A DNA stretch of 64,000 nt from Psoroptes ovis. Lineage: Eukaryota > Arthropoda > Arachnida > Sarcoptiformes > Psoroptidae. The translations under genes and the position numbers were made by a program. The DNA is taken from positions 3,161,501 to 3,225,500 of the forward strand of contig PQWQ01000003.1 of the NCBI GenBank assembly GCA_002943765.1, read 5' to 3'. Of this stretch, positions 50,149 through 60,857 are shown one piece after another (the stretch's first letter is position 1; every line of letters starts with the position of its first letter). Below the pieces are notes generated by a model. That model did not search any database and had not been told where the DNA came from. It was given only the letters and a program-made list of their open reading frames with translations.

Positions 50149-53132
50149 ATGGCCGAAAATTTAATCGGATTAATACGAAAATTACCGAAACTGATTCATG
50201 TCATGTTATTTCGTGATCTCGTGTAAGTTTTTTTTTTGTTTTTATTTTCAATTTGTTTGATAATATTTATAACAAATATTTTCCACATGATTCAAACACT
50301 GTCTGCAGATGTGCAATATTATTTTTCATATTTCAAATTCGTATACAATGGATTATAAGAAGAAATTATGTTTTAGTAAAATATTTTGATTATAATGTTA
50401 AAAAACATCCCGATAAAATTGCCATCAATTATAATGATGAAACATTTACATTTAAAAATATTTATGATTATGCACAAAAAATATCCAATTGGATTGAAAC
50501 AAAATTACAACTTGGACAAGATGATGAATGGGAACGTTATAATCAGCCAAAAAAATCATCAACTATCACTAATAATGATAATAATATTAATGATAATTCA
50601 ATCAAAAATAAACGTGAAGAAAAAATTCTTTTAAAATTTGAAAATAATCAACGTTCAACACAAATCGGTTTAATGTTCGGTAATATACCGGAATTATCTT
50701 CTTTCATACTCGGTATGGCAAGGGTACGTTGTTCGGCCGTATTATTTAATGTTCATAATCGTGGTGATTTATTATTGAATGCATTTCATGCAACAAATTG
50801 TAAAGCATTTATATTTGAATCAAAATATTTGGATGCAATTCTAGAGATTGCCGATAGATTACCGGATATACAATTTTTTATGTATGATCGTAATGAATCA
50901 AAAAATATGTTGATAGATCCACATTATAATGGTTTAAGTCGTCAAGATTTACAATCGAAAAATATTGATTCAAAAGCAAAACAATTTATCAAATTTAGCT
51001 AATCATCAAAATGTACCTGGTTCATGTGGTTTCATACCATATTATTATTCAAAACTGTTATATACATTGTGGCCATGTCATATAATTAAAGTTGATCCAA
51101 TTACATTAGAATTGGTACGTGATAAAAAGACTGGTCTCTGTAAAATGGCACGTAACGGTGATTTAGCAATGATTGTTGGAGAGATTCGCAAAGGACAAGT
51201 ATTTACGGAATATTTAGGTTATACCTCAAAAGAAGAATCGACCAAAAAATTGATAAGAAATGTTCGAACAAAAGGTGATTTTGTATTCGTATCTGGTGAC
51301 CTCATGGAAGTAGATTTCTATGGTAATCTTTATTTTAAAGATCGTACCGGTGATACATTCAGGTGGAAAGGTGAAAATGTATCGACAACAGAAATTGAAT
51401 CAATCATCACACAATTTATAAATCATGGTGATTGTATTGTTTATGGTGTACAAATACCTGGACATGAAGGTAGATGCGGTATGTTGGCCATCAATTGTAG
51501 CAACGAGTCTGACAGTATTCTTTTGAAAATGGTGAATGATAATGAATCAAAAACCGCTCAACAACAGCATCACCAGCAACAACCACCGATCGATCTTCAA
51601 GCATTATATGAATTTATGAAAAATCGTATACCAGAATATGCGATACCTAAATTCATACGATTCACGAATAATATTGAATTGACTAGTACACAAAAATATT
51701 ACCTTGTCCGGCGTAAAGTTAGGGTGACATCTATCTAAATAATTCAGCAATCGCTTGATGTTTCGGGGCCAAATTTTCACCACTAGTACTGGGACTAATG
51801 CTTCATCGAAAAAAAAAAAGAATTTTCGAATTTCCCTCAGAGATGACCCTAGAGTGGCCCATTTTAAAAAGGTCCAATAAAAACAGCATGATTTTGACAA
51901 AATCATCATAATTCCAGGATTCACAGCTTCCAGAATCCAAAAACAATTGTGGGAAATTTTGATGGGCCTAGGATATTCTCAGAAAACAGAAGAAAAATCG
52001 ATGATATCAATCATCAGTAGGAGAAAAAGCTCAAAAATGATCGAAGACTAGTCGTTTGTTTAAGGGTTGAAAAAGACCCGAGAATCCGAGGAATCAAAAA
52101 AATGTTTCAAGAATGTAAGAGCCTGGAATGTTGGTGATCTGTTCCTCAAATTTGAAGTTCCTATGAGCCTTGTGTGGAACATAACACCCCTAAAATCAAA
52201 GCAAGTCAGATTTCGAAAAATTCGAATCCAACAATGGGACCCAAGACCAAATCACCTTGAAAAAAGATTGATGTCACAAGAGTTCACTTTGCTCAACACG
52301 TCTCTCAAAGTGATAGTGACACATTTCTCCCACTGAAAAATTCTGGGCCCCACTACAGCATACTCTTGTTGAAGGAAGTGGAAATTTTACCCAGTTAAAT
52401 AAGAGCTAGGACCAAAATTTTTACAACAGGGATCGGGTGAGAGAATAGCATTCTCATCATGACCATGGATATCCATGTCATCGTCTTTCGGCATCTCTGG
52501 CACGAAAATTAAGCAATAACAACCAAGGCCCATAGGACGTTAATCGGGACCCATGGCCCGTTCAAGAATGGTTGAAAAAGACTGCAAGGATATGATATTC
52601 TTCTTGATAATGTTTGGTTCCATGAAAATTAAGTTGTCACGTGATTATCCCTGAAAAACTATTTTGACATTTAAAGTCGGGTCAATATGACCCAGGTCAT
52701 AATTTTTGTGACCAAAACTGTCTTGTCTCGTGAAAATATGGATTTCAAGCATTCGATTACAAAATTTAAATATTTCCAAAAATACTGCTAATTTGGTATT
52801 TTGAACAGTTTGCAAAAGGGCCATTTTGACAAGGTCCCTATGGTACTTGGGCCTTGAAAATCATTTATAAGGTTTGAAGAAAACTAAATTTTATTATGTT
52901 AAAGTTTCGCTAAGAAATCTTCAATAGTTTTTGAAAAAATTGAATTTGAACACTCCTAACTTTACTCCGGACAAGGTAATATATTAAATATCCATTACGT
53001 GAACAAGGAATAGATTTGAATCGAATCGATAAAAATGATTGCGTTTATTATTTTGATCGTGAACAGCAACGATATTTAAAAATGGATTTCGATGTTTATG
53101 ATAAAATATTGAATGGTTTAATACAATTTTAA
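50149..53132 (+). pseudogene. SLC27A fatty-acid transport/acyl-CoA synthetase, disrupted copy
   Basis: A paralogue of the intact gene at 53777-56158. Exon 1 (50149-50222, 74 nt) ends in the same place as the neighbour's (FRDLV; donor gt|gtaagt). Exon 2 starts at 50309 and encodes the membrane segment and the first part of the AMP-binding domain (KHPDKIAINYNDETF, QIGLMFGNIPE). It breaks off near 50990-51000: the frame ends IKFS-stop, and the sequence jumps to NHQNVPGSCGFIPYYY in another frame. About 170 codons present in the neighbour, including the SGTTG nucleotide loop and YGSSEGN, are missing. The C-terminal part is kept (YFKDRTGDTFRWKGENVST) until a 1281-nt transposon interrupts it at 51699-52979. 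Coding similarity resumes (KYPLREQG..., ending LNGLIQF) up to a stop at 53130-53132. It cannot make an active enzyme. Confidence 0.85.
51699..52979. mobile_element. 1281-nt inverted-repeat DNA transposon, non-autonomous
   Basis: The ends are inverted repeats of at least 25 nt: the left end reads ttaccttgtccggcgtaaag and the complement of the right end reads ttaccttgtccggagtaaag; both continue ttagg. TA flanks both ends (51697-51698 and 52980-52981); an ATAT duplication with slightly shorter ends fits equally well. Removing the element restores alignment with the neighbouring SLC27A gene, so the boundaries are well supported. Base composition is visibly richer in G+C than the host. The interior has several short palindromes (gagaat/attctc at 52441-52455, catggatatccatg at 52464-52477, gggtca/tgaccc at 52679-52693). 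The longest plus-strand frame (52067-52336, 89 codons) shows no transposase motif. It is a non-autonomous member of a TA- or ATAT-targeting cut-and-paste family; Tc1/mariner is possible but not shown. Confidence 0.85.
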
Positions 53133-53776
53133 AAAATGATAACGTCAATCGCCAGATAAATATCTTGAAAAACAGAACAAAAAATCACATGAAAATCATC
53201 ATGTGTGAACATGTTTTAAAAAATGTTGTTCAAGATTATGTCAAAGAAATAGAAATACTTGGGGGCTGCTTTTTTTTCAATAAAATTTATTTTGATTAAA
53301 ATCAAAAATTTCAATTTCAATGCTGTTCATTCATTCATTCACTCATAATGCAATCTTATCTTGCAAAATAGTCACAGAAAATCAGGAAAAAAAAATTCAA
53401 AAATATTCCACAATTTTGCCGTCTTTGTTCATGCAATATCAATTGTATGTTGATTATTAATTCAATTAATTGATAATTGATAATCAAAGATTACATTAAA
53501 AATGTATGTATGAAATGATTGAATTATTTGGTGATTTCCAGGATGCAATATAAAATTCGAGACAGTTTGTTGTCATTCATGATTATCATCATCATTAATG
53601 ATGGTAATGTCTGCAGATCTGGTACAAATTTACCCACAAAAAAAAAATTTGGTCAAATAATTTTTTGATTAGAGTCATTTTCACTTTCATTAATTTTAAT
53701 TTTCATATATTAATTAATGTTTGATTGAATATCATCAGTTCATTGATCAATTTTTCCTCTTTTTTATCCATTCAAA
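53133..53776. other. Intergenic gap between the SLC27A copies
   Basis: This short AT-rich spacer holds the promoter of the downstream SLC27A gene by inference. It contains tandem attc runs near 53325-53342 and no coding sequence. Confidence 0.6.
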
Positions 53777-56158
53777 ATGATTGAAAAATTGTTGAATCGT
53801 TTGAAATTTTATGGAACAATTGTTTATTTAATTTTTTTACGCGATTTAAGGTAGAATTTTCCCGTTATTATTATTATTAAATTTTTACCAATTAACAATC
53901 ATATTCCTTCAATTAGATTTTTGACATTGTTGTTCAAATTTTTCATCAAAATAAGATGGTATTCATTGACGAATCAGACTATTTTACCTTTATTTGAAAA
54001 TAATGTAAGAAAAAATGGCGATAAAACGGCAGTCATTTATCAAAATAAATCATATTCATTTGAAGATTTGAATGATTTATCATTGAAAATATCAAATTGG
54101 CTTGAATCGACATTAGAAATTTTTTGTGACGATGAATATGAATTGAGACAACAACAAAAGCTACAAAAAGAACAGGAAGAAAATAAAAATTCTGAAGATG
54201 TCATAAATCTTATCAAACAGCATCAAAATACAATGAGGATAGGTTTAATGTTCTCGAATATACCTGAAATGGGCAGTTTTATGATCGGTTGTGCACGTGT
54301 ACGATGTTCAACGGTATTATTCAATTATAATCATCGTAATGAAATGCTGTTGAATGCATTTGAAGCGGCTAATTGTAAAGTATTCATATTTGAATCGAAA
54401 TTTTTAGATGCAATCAAAGAAATTGCCAATCGATTACCGAGCGATATTCAATTATTTATTTATGATCGTAATATGATCGATATAAGAAATAATCGAAGCA
54501 ACGATGATGATACCAATTTACAACAATTAAATTACAAAGGTTTCACATCTGATGCTTTATTGAACAATAATATCACTGATAATGATAGAAATTTTGCAAA
54601 AATTTTGTACAGTTATCCATTGACAAATGTACGAAAAAATTATACATACAAAATGACTGACATTTTTACCTATATTTTTACATCTGGCACAACTGGTGGT
54701 AAAATCAAAGCAGCAGCAATGAGCAATTATAAATGTATAGGCAGCGATTTAATGATGAGCATCATGTTCGGGGTAAATTCAAATGATAATTTGTATATTT
54801 GTGTTCCATTATATCATGGTCTAGGCGGTATTACTGGTCTATTGTCTGCAATGATAATCAATCATACAATTACATTAACTGAAAAATTTTCTGCATCAAA
54901 ATTTTGGAAAGATTGTTATGAAAATCGATGTATAGTTGAGTATATTTTATTTATTCTTTTTAAATTATTTGAAATTTTTATTAATTTTTTTTAATAAATT
55001 AAATCCTTATTTAATAGACTGTAATGTATATTGGTGAATTATGTCGAATTCTTTTATCAAGACCAAAAGATACCTATGAACGAATGCATAGTGTTCAGAA
55101 ATTTATAGGCGTCGGAATGAATCGTACAATATGGAAAAAATTTGTTGAAAGATTCAACATTAAAAATGTTTATGAATTTTATGGTTCAAGCGAAGGAAAC
55201 GCTGCTTCTGGTAATTGCAAAAAAAAAAATTCATTGAATTTCGATAGATTTATTTGTCTAATAAATTTTTCATATTTTTTTTCATATCATCAAAAATACA
55301 GTCAATTTATTACAGGTACCTGGTTCATGCGGATTTTTACCATATTATTTTGCTTGGCTTTATCAACCATTCTATCCATTGTATTTTTTAAAAGTTGATA
55401 TCGACACACAAGAATTTATACGTGATCCAAAAACTGGATTATGTGTTGAAGCTAAACCAGGCGAAACAGGAATGATTGTTTGTGTCATACGAAAAAATTT
55501 AAAATTTACACATTATGTCGGTTATTCATCGATGGATGATTCATCGAAAAAATTAGTTCGAAATATTGCTTCCAAAAATGATTATGGATTCATTTCAGGT
55601 GATCTTATGGAAATGGACGAATATGGTAATCTTTATTTCAAAGATCGTACTGGTGATACATTCCGATGGAAAGGTGAAAATGTATCGACAACCGAAATTG
55701 AATCAATCATTTCACAATTTATTAATCATAAAGATTGTATTGTTTATGGTGTACAAATACCTGGTTATGAAGGTAGATGTGGTATGGCTGCAATTGCTAT
55801 GAATAATACAGATGATAGTAATGATGATAATAATAATAACACTGCAAACAATGTTGATGAACGGAAAAATAATCAGAAAAATCCGATTGAAAATGAAATC
55901 AATTTAAAAGAATTATATGAATATATGAAAAAACAAACACCAGAATATTCGATACCAAAATTTATTCGTTTTGTTAATGAAATAAAACAAACAACAACAT
56001 TCAAATATATAAAATATCAATTACGTAATGAAGGTATTGATCCGAAATTTCTCAAAACAAATGAAAAAATTTATTATTTTAATTATGATGAAAAAAATTA
56101 TCAACAAATGAATGGTGATATTTATGATAAAATAATCAATGGTAAGATAAGATTTTAA
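53777..56158 (+). CDS. SLC27A: SLC27A fatty-acid transport protein / very-long-chain acyl-CoA synthetase
   Basis: An integral membrane acyl-CoA synthetase that couples fatty-acid uptake to ATP-dependent activation with CoA. Exons are 53777-53850, 53917-54934, 55018-55210 and 55302-56158; all joins are GT..AG and in frame (2142 nt, 713 aa; the family is usually about 620-690). The N-terminal hydrophobic segment (VYLIFLRDL, LLFKFFI; about 15-35) is the membrane anchor. The ATP/AMP loop is YIFTSGTTGGKIKAA (about 278-292). The family pattern YIGELCRILL and YGSSEGN follow in exon 3, then VPGSCGFLPYYF. The FATP signature YFKDRTGDTFRWKGENVSTT lies near 541, and IVYGVQIPGYEGRCGMAAI follows. A polar Asn/Asp-rich insert (about 600-635) and Lys-rich linkers explain the extra length. 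It is the intact member of a tandem duplication; the LTR element begins 157 nt after its stop. Confidence 0.92.
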
Positions 56159-56315
56159 CGCACGAAAAAAAAACATTGAAACTTGAAATTTACCAAGAAG
56201 AAATGTGAAACGAAAAATTGAAAATTTGAAAAACGCGGTAATTTCCAGGAAATTTGTCCGTTTTTCGTTTGTTTTCTCACTTATTCAATTTGATAATCCT
56301 ATTATATCATATACA
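56159..56315. other. SLC27A 3' flank up to the LTR element
   Basis: 157 nt of host sequence with no coding content. Its end (ataca) supplies the target duplication of the LTR element, so the retroelement landed just behind, or within, the 3' untranslated region of the SLC27A gene. Confidence 0.6.
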
Positions 56316-56756
56316 TGTAATAGAAATGGTAGTTATTGATCTAAAGAGATGTTATTTAACATCATTAATTTTTAAATCGTTAGCTTAATGATGATAATGT
56401 TTAGCTGATTACCATATTTGGCAAAAATTCCAATCTAATCACATTGGCTAAACATGCACATCATTATGATTTAAAGTATTCAAAACATCCTCGATTTAAT
56501 TACCTTTCTATCACATTCCTTTCTCATAATGTATATATTTTCCGTCATTTTAATCAAAATTGTCAATTTTTCAATTATTATTCAGTCAGTCGTTATTTTC
56601 ATCAAATGTTGTCATTATCATTTTTTATCAATAAATAAAACTTTTACGAAAAAAAAAAAAAAAAAAAAAAACTTGTTGTTGTGTCAAAAATTTATTTCGT
56701 GAAAAAAGAAGGTTAAATTCAACCAAAATTGCGCTCACCACTACGTATATCTTATA
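56316..56756 (+). repeat. 5' long terminal repeat (441 nt)
   Basis: Begins tgtaatagaaatggtag and ends ctacgtatatcttata. It contains an AATAAA signal (ataaataaaac, about 56630-56641) followed by an A(23) tract at 56649-56671. The LTR should drive transcription of the element; no clear TATA box can be chosen in this AT-rich sequence. The 64-codon open frame inside it occurs in both LTRs and is not considered a gene. Confidence 0.93.
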
Positions 56757-56792
56757 AGCCAGCAAGATTGAACATTACAAAATATTAATAAG

Positions 56793-59700
56793 ATGAGTAC
56801 CTCCGACGTTTTGATGAAGAATCTCCAGGAATTGGAGAAAGAGAAGCCAGTTATTAGGCGAATGATAACTGAAGTATTTAACCAAATTAACGAAAAAACG
56901 ATTGATGCTTACGATTTGGTAAAGAAAACATTGGAATTAGCGAAGAGAGTCGCAGACTATCGAGCCAAATTCAAAGCATCAGCAGATTATGGACGTGAAC
57001 ATGGACTTCCGTTTGATTCCGAAAAATATGAATTGATCAATACAGATTATCATCAGAAACTTGATAAAATATACGAAGTGGCCGACAAAACAAAGCAGGA
57101 CATCAAAAAAATAAATATATTTGAAATGACCATCCAAGACGACGCAACTAAAGCTAAAAATGAACCAAGTAAGTCAAATATAACTAATCAACAAGTTCAA
57201 CAGGAAACAATCACAATGACAACCGAAGCTGAACCAAAAACGATGCCTGAAAAATTTATTCTAAAAGAAATTGAAAAAATTAAACCATTTTCGGGGAAAT
57301 TTTTAGATTTTCGGAAATTTTTCGAAAGTCTAACATCACTTTTAGACCTTAGCTGTTTACCCCCGCAACGAAAAATCGATATAATTGCTGAAAAATTAGA
57401 TGGACCAAGTCGACAACTTATAAATAGTATGGGCGATGAAGACGACTACGAGAAGGTCAAAACCATATTGCGTGAAAAATTTTATGATCCGTATGAAGTC
57501 GTATTAAATATAGCTCAACAGTTAAGAAGTCTTCCAAAGTTGACAAATAATTTTGATATAATGGGTATGGAACGAATACTGGAAGATATAAAGAAAACTG
57601 AAAAATTAATGATAAAGGTTAATATTAATCCCGCTTACACGTATCAATTCAAAAGAATCATCTATCAAAAATTGACATATGAAATTATTAGTAAATTGGG
57701 TTGTGTTAGCGAAACCGATTTAAGTATCATTATCGAAGTATTGGAAAAAGAACATAAATTGGCTAGAAGTAGAAGGGAAGATCAGAATCTCTTTGATGAT
57801 TTCCTGAATTGCAATCCAATTGTTAAAACAAGTCCACAGAGACAAAATACAAGGTCAACCTATTGTTATTTTTGTAATAATCCAACACATAAATCTATTG
57901 ATTGCTACGCTAAAATACCGTTGAAAACCAAAAAAAATATAATTTGGGAAAAAAATTTATGCATCAGATGTTTAGAAAAAGGACATCGTATGAAAAACTG
58001 TAATTCAAAACGAATATGTCAAATTTGTAAAAGTGGTCATCATGAAATTCTATGCCAAACACCTCAGCAAGACAATCCAAGATGGACTAATCAATCTAAT
58101 GTTAACAGAGGAAATTATCGATCGATTACGTCTCCACAAAGAAATATGATTGAATACCCACAACAAAGATCGAATACCCCAAGAACAAAAGTTAAAGAAA
58201 GTTATGTGTGCGAAACCATGAATACAAAAAGTAATGATATGAAGTCCCATGTTCAACAAAATTCCGATACAAATGAACAAAAAGAAATGAAAGATACAAA
58301 ACCCGATGATTATGAAGTCCAGACAATGGAGGATGAGTTAATTGGTCTATCAAATCTAGAATCAAATATGCTCCACATGATGATGGCTCAGACGGAAACA
58401 ACAGATATGGCTAAAAGAAAAGATTTGGAAGAACCAGTGGTAGTGAAAGCCCAAGTGAATGGTTTTGAACAAGAACTCATGATTGATAGCGGAGCAAACA
58501 TCAGCTTCATAACACCGATGTATGTCAAAAAACTGTTGCTAAAAGAGAAACCATCAAACGAAAATATAATCACTCTGGGATCAAATGTTCATATAAAAGG
58601 CATATGTACGACAACAGTAAAAATTGAAAATATTGAACATGAAGTTAAATTTTATGTGGTGCCGCATGAAAAAGATATAATCGCTTTAGGCAGGGATGCA
58701 ATGCGAAGTTTTGGAATAAGTATTATTCCAGAAGATGAAAACAAATGGAAAGTAAAAATTAATATTGGTCAAGGTAAAGAAAAGGACGTTGAAGACCACG
58801 ATATAGGAAAATTATTGAAAAAGTACAAAGATGTTTTTGCTAAAAATAAAGAAGATATTGGATGTATAAAAAACGAAATGGCACAAATTCATCTATCAAA
58901 TGAAATACCGATCACATGCCGTCCTTACCCCTGTACAGCGATGGACCAGGAAATAATCGATAAAGAAATTGACCGGTTATTGAAAATGGATGTTATTGAA
59001 CCATCAAACTCACCATTCTGTTTTCCAATAGTACTGGTTGATAAGAAAGACGAAGGAAAAAAAACAAGATTATGTGTTGATTATCGAAAATTGAATGACG
59101 TAACAATTGTAGAACATTATCCCATGCCGAAAATATCAGATATTGATGAACGCTTAATAAATTCGACGTATTTTACAACTTTAGATATTAGCCAAGGATA
59201 CTATCATGTGATGATAGATCCCGATGATCGTGGTAAAACAGGATTTGTGACAAAATACGACCAGTATCAATGGAAAAGACTCCCATTTGGATTAAAAAAC
59301 GCTCCGATGATTTTCCAAAGAATCATATGGTCATTAATAAAAAGAAATAATCTACACATGTACTGTCACAACTATATTGATGACATTATTATTTTCTCAA
59401 GAACAAAGAAGGAACATCTTACGCATTTGGATAATGTAATGAACGTTTTGTTGAAAGAAAATATAAAATTAAAATTGTCGAAATGTATCTTTGGTATGAA
59501 ATCTATTATATTTTTGGGACATAAGATCTCTGAACATGGAATTGCTCCATGCAGATCAAATATTGAAGCAATAGTAAAAGCAGAACCACCTAAGAATTTG
59601 AAAGATTTGAGGGGATTTCTTGGCAAAATTAATTATTACCATAAATTCATTCCAAATAGAGCGGAAAAGACGTATTATCTAACGGAATTATTGAAGAAAA

Positions 59701-60857
59701 ATCAGAAATGGGAATGGACCGAAAATCAACAAAAAGAATTTGAAAATTTGAAAAACTTGCTTATCAAAGAACCTATTTTAAAATTGTTCAATCCTAAATT
59801 TGAAATTAAAATTTACACAGATGCAAGTTTAAAAGGTATTGGTGCGGTATTGAAACAAATTCATCCCAATGAACAAGAATATCCTGTCGCTTACTTTTCA
59901 AAAAAATTGTTGCCATATCAACAAAGATATTCAGCATCTGAATTAGAATGCTTAGCAATTCTTGAAGCGGTAGAGTATTGGCATTATTGGTTAATTGGAC
60001 AAAAATTCACTATTGTTACTGATCACAAACCGTTGGAAAGCCTTAAAAAAATAAAAAAGCCGAAAACAAGGTTGTTCAATTGGGCTTTGCGGCTAAGCTC
60101 GTATCAATTTACTATTGTGTACAGAAAGGGCGCTGATAATCAAGAAGCCGATTACCTCTCACGCCATCCGATCCATGATTTAGAAGAGATGGCCAAAGCT
60201 CCGATGATCATGTTTACAAATCTTTGGGAAGATACTGATAAAATTATTGCAATTCAAAAAAATTATAATCCGAAACAGTTGAATAAATGCTATGAAAAAA
60301 ATGGAATTATTTATCGAAAGAAAAAGAATTTTGAACAAATCTTCATCCCAAAGGCGGAAGCGGAAAACGAACTCAGAAGAATTCACCACGAATTTGGCCA
60401 TATAGGTTCAGTCCATTTATACGAGCATTATTCCAGACGATATTACACCCCAGATATTATGAAGATCATTAAAAAAGTGGTGCAAAATTGTGAGGTGTGT
60501 AACATCACCAAGAAAAACTCTTATCGTTTTGGATTTATGGGTCAAATAGGACCAGCGAAATTACCATTCGAAATCATCCATATCGACACAATAGGAGGAT
60601 TCCAAAGTTTTGGATCAAATAAACGATTTTTACATCTAGCAATCGATGCTTTTACAAGATTTATATGGATTATTTGTTCAAAGACGCAGACGGCAAAAGA
60701 TATGATAAATTTGGTCAAAAAAATTCAAAGCGTAACGAAACCAAAATTGATTATTGCTGACCAATATCCGGCAATAAAAAGGAACCGAATTCAAAACGTA
60801 CTTAAAGAGGAACAACATAGGTATTATGTTTATCCCGAGGGATCATCCTTCCAGTAA
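56793..60857 (+). CDS. Retrotransposon Gag-Pol polyprotein
   Basis: A 1354-codon frame without a gag/pol break. The N-terminal Gag region (about 1-340) is helical and Lys/Glu-rich with IKPFSGKFLDFRKFFESL and CLPPQRKIDIIAEKLDGPSR, resembling the Gag domain found in BEL/Pao elements. Three cysteine knuckles follow at about 357-430: CYFCNNPTHKSIDC, CIRCLEKGHRMKNC and CQICKSGHHEILC. The aspartic protease has LMIDSGANISFI (about 565). Reverse transcriptase runs about 700-880 (LCVDYRKLNDV, FTTLDISQGYYHV, LPFGLKNAPMIFQR, YIDDIIIFS). RNase H has IYTDASLKGIGAVL (about 1007). Integrase begins with an HHCC finger (HHEFGHIG, CEVCNITKK) and the first two acidic positions (HIDTIGGF, IIADQ). The frame ends prematurely at 60857, before the last catalytic Glu, because of a one-base frame change near 60830-60845. 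It starts 36 nt after the LTR. Confidence 0.9.
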   Translation: MSTSDVLMKNLQELEKEKPVIRRMITEVFNQINEKTIDAYDLVKKTLELAKRVADYRAKFKASADYGREHGLPFDSEKYELINTDYHQKLDKIYEVADKTKQDIKKINIFEMTIQDDATKAKNEPSKSNITNQQVQQETITMTTEAEPKTMPEKFILKEIEKIKPFSGKFLDFRKFFESLTSLLDLSCLPPQRKIDIIAEKLDGPSRQLINSMGDEDDYEKVKTILREKFYDPYEVVLNIAQQLRSLPKLTNNFDIMGMERILEDIKKTEKLMIKVNINPAYTYQFKRIIYQKLTYEIISKLGCVSETDLSIIIEVLEKEHKLARSRREDQNLFDDFLNCNPIVKTSPQRQNTRSTYCYFCNNPTHKSIDCYAKIPLKTKKNIIWEKNLCIRCLEKGHRMKNCNSKRICQICKSGHHEILCQTPQQDNPRWTNQSNVNRGNYRSITSPQRNMIEYPQQRSNTPRTKVKESYVCETMNTKSNDMKSHVQQNSDTNEQKEMKDTKPDDYEVQTMEDELIGLSNLESNMLHMMMAQTETTDMAKRKDLEEPVVVKAQVNGFEQELMIDSGANISFITPMYVKKLLLKEKPSNENIITLGSNVHIKGICTTTVKIENIEHEVKFYVVPHEKDIIALGRDAMRSFGISIIPEDENKWKVKINIGQGKEKDVEDHDIGKLLKKYKDVFAKNKEDIGCIKNEMAQIHLSNEIPITCRPYPCTAMDQEIIDKEIDRLLKMDVIEPSNSPFCFPIVLVDKKDEGKKTRLCVDYRKLNDVTIVEHYPMPKISDIDERLINSTYFTTLDISQGYYHVMIDPDDRGKTGFVTKYDQYQWKRLPFGLKNAPMIFQRIIWSLIKRNNLHMYCHNYIDDIIIFSRTKKEHLTHLDNVMNVLLKENIKLKLSKCIFGMKSIIFLGHKISEHGIAPCRSNIEAIVKAEPPKNLKDLRGFLGKINYYHKFIPNRAEKTYYLTELLKKNQKWEWTENQQKEFENLKNLLIKEPILKLFNPKFEIKIYTDASLKGIGAVLKQIHPNEQEYPVAYFSKKLLPYQQRYSASELECLAILEAVEYWHYWLIGQKFTIVTDHKPLESLKKIKKPKTRLFNWALRLSSYQFTIVYRKGADNQEADYLSRHPIHDLEEMAKAPMIMFTNLWEDTDKIIAIQKNYNPKQLNKCYEKNGIIYRKKKNFEQIFIPKAEAENELRRIHHEFGHIGSVHLYEHYSRRYYTPDIMKIIKKVVQNCEVCNITKKNSYRFGFMGQIGPAKLPFEIIHIDTIGGFQSFGSNKRFLHLAIDAFTRFIWIICSKTQTAKDMINLVKKIQSVTKPKLIIADQYPAIKRNRIQNVLKEEQHRYYVYPEGSSFQ

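Noticed and set aside
52067..52336. 89-codon frame in the 1.28-kb transposon considered as a transposase remnant
   Set aside because: No DDE/D-type motif, helix-turn-helix or zinc finger is visible.
56444..56638. 64-codon open frame repeated exactly at 63134-63328
   Set aside because: It lies wholly inside the two LTRs; its identity comes from LTR duplication, and it has no protein features.
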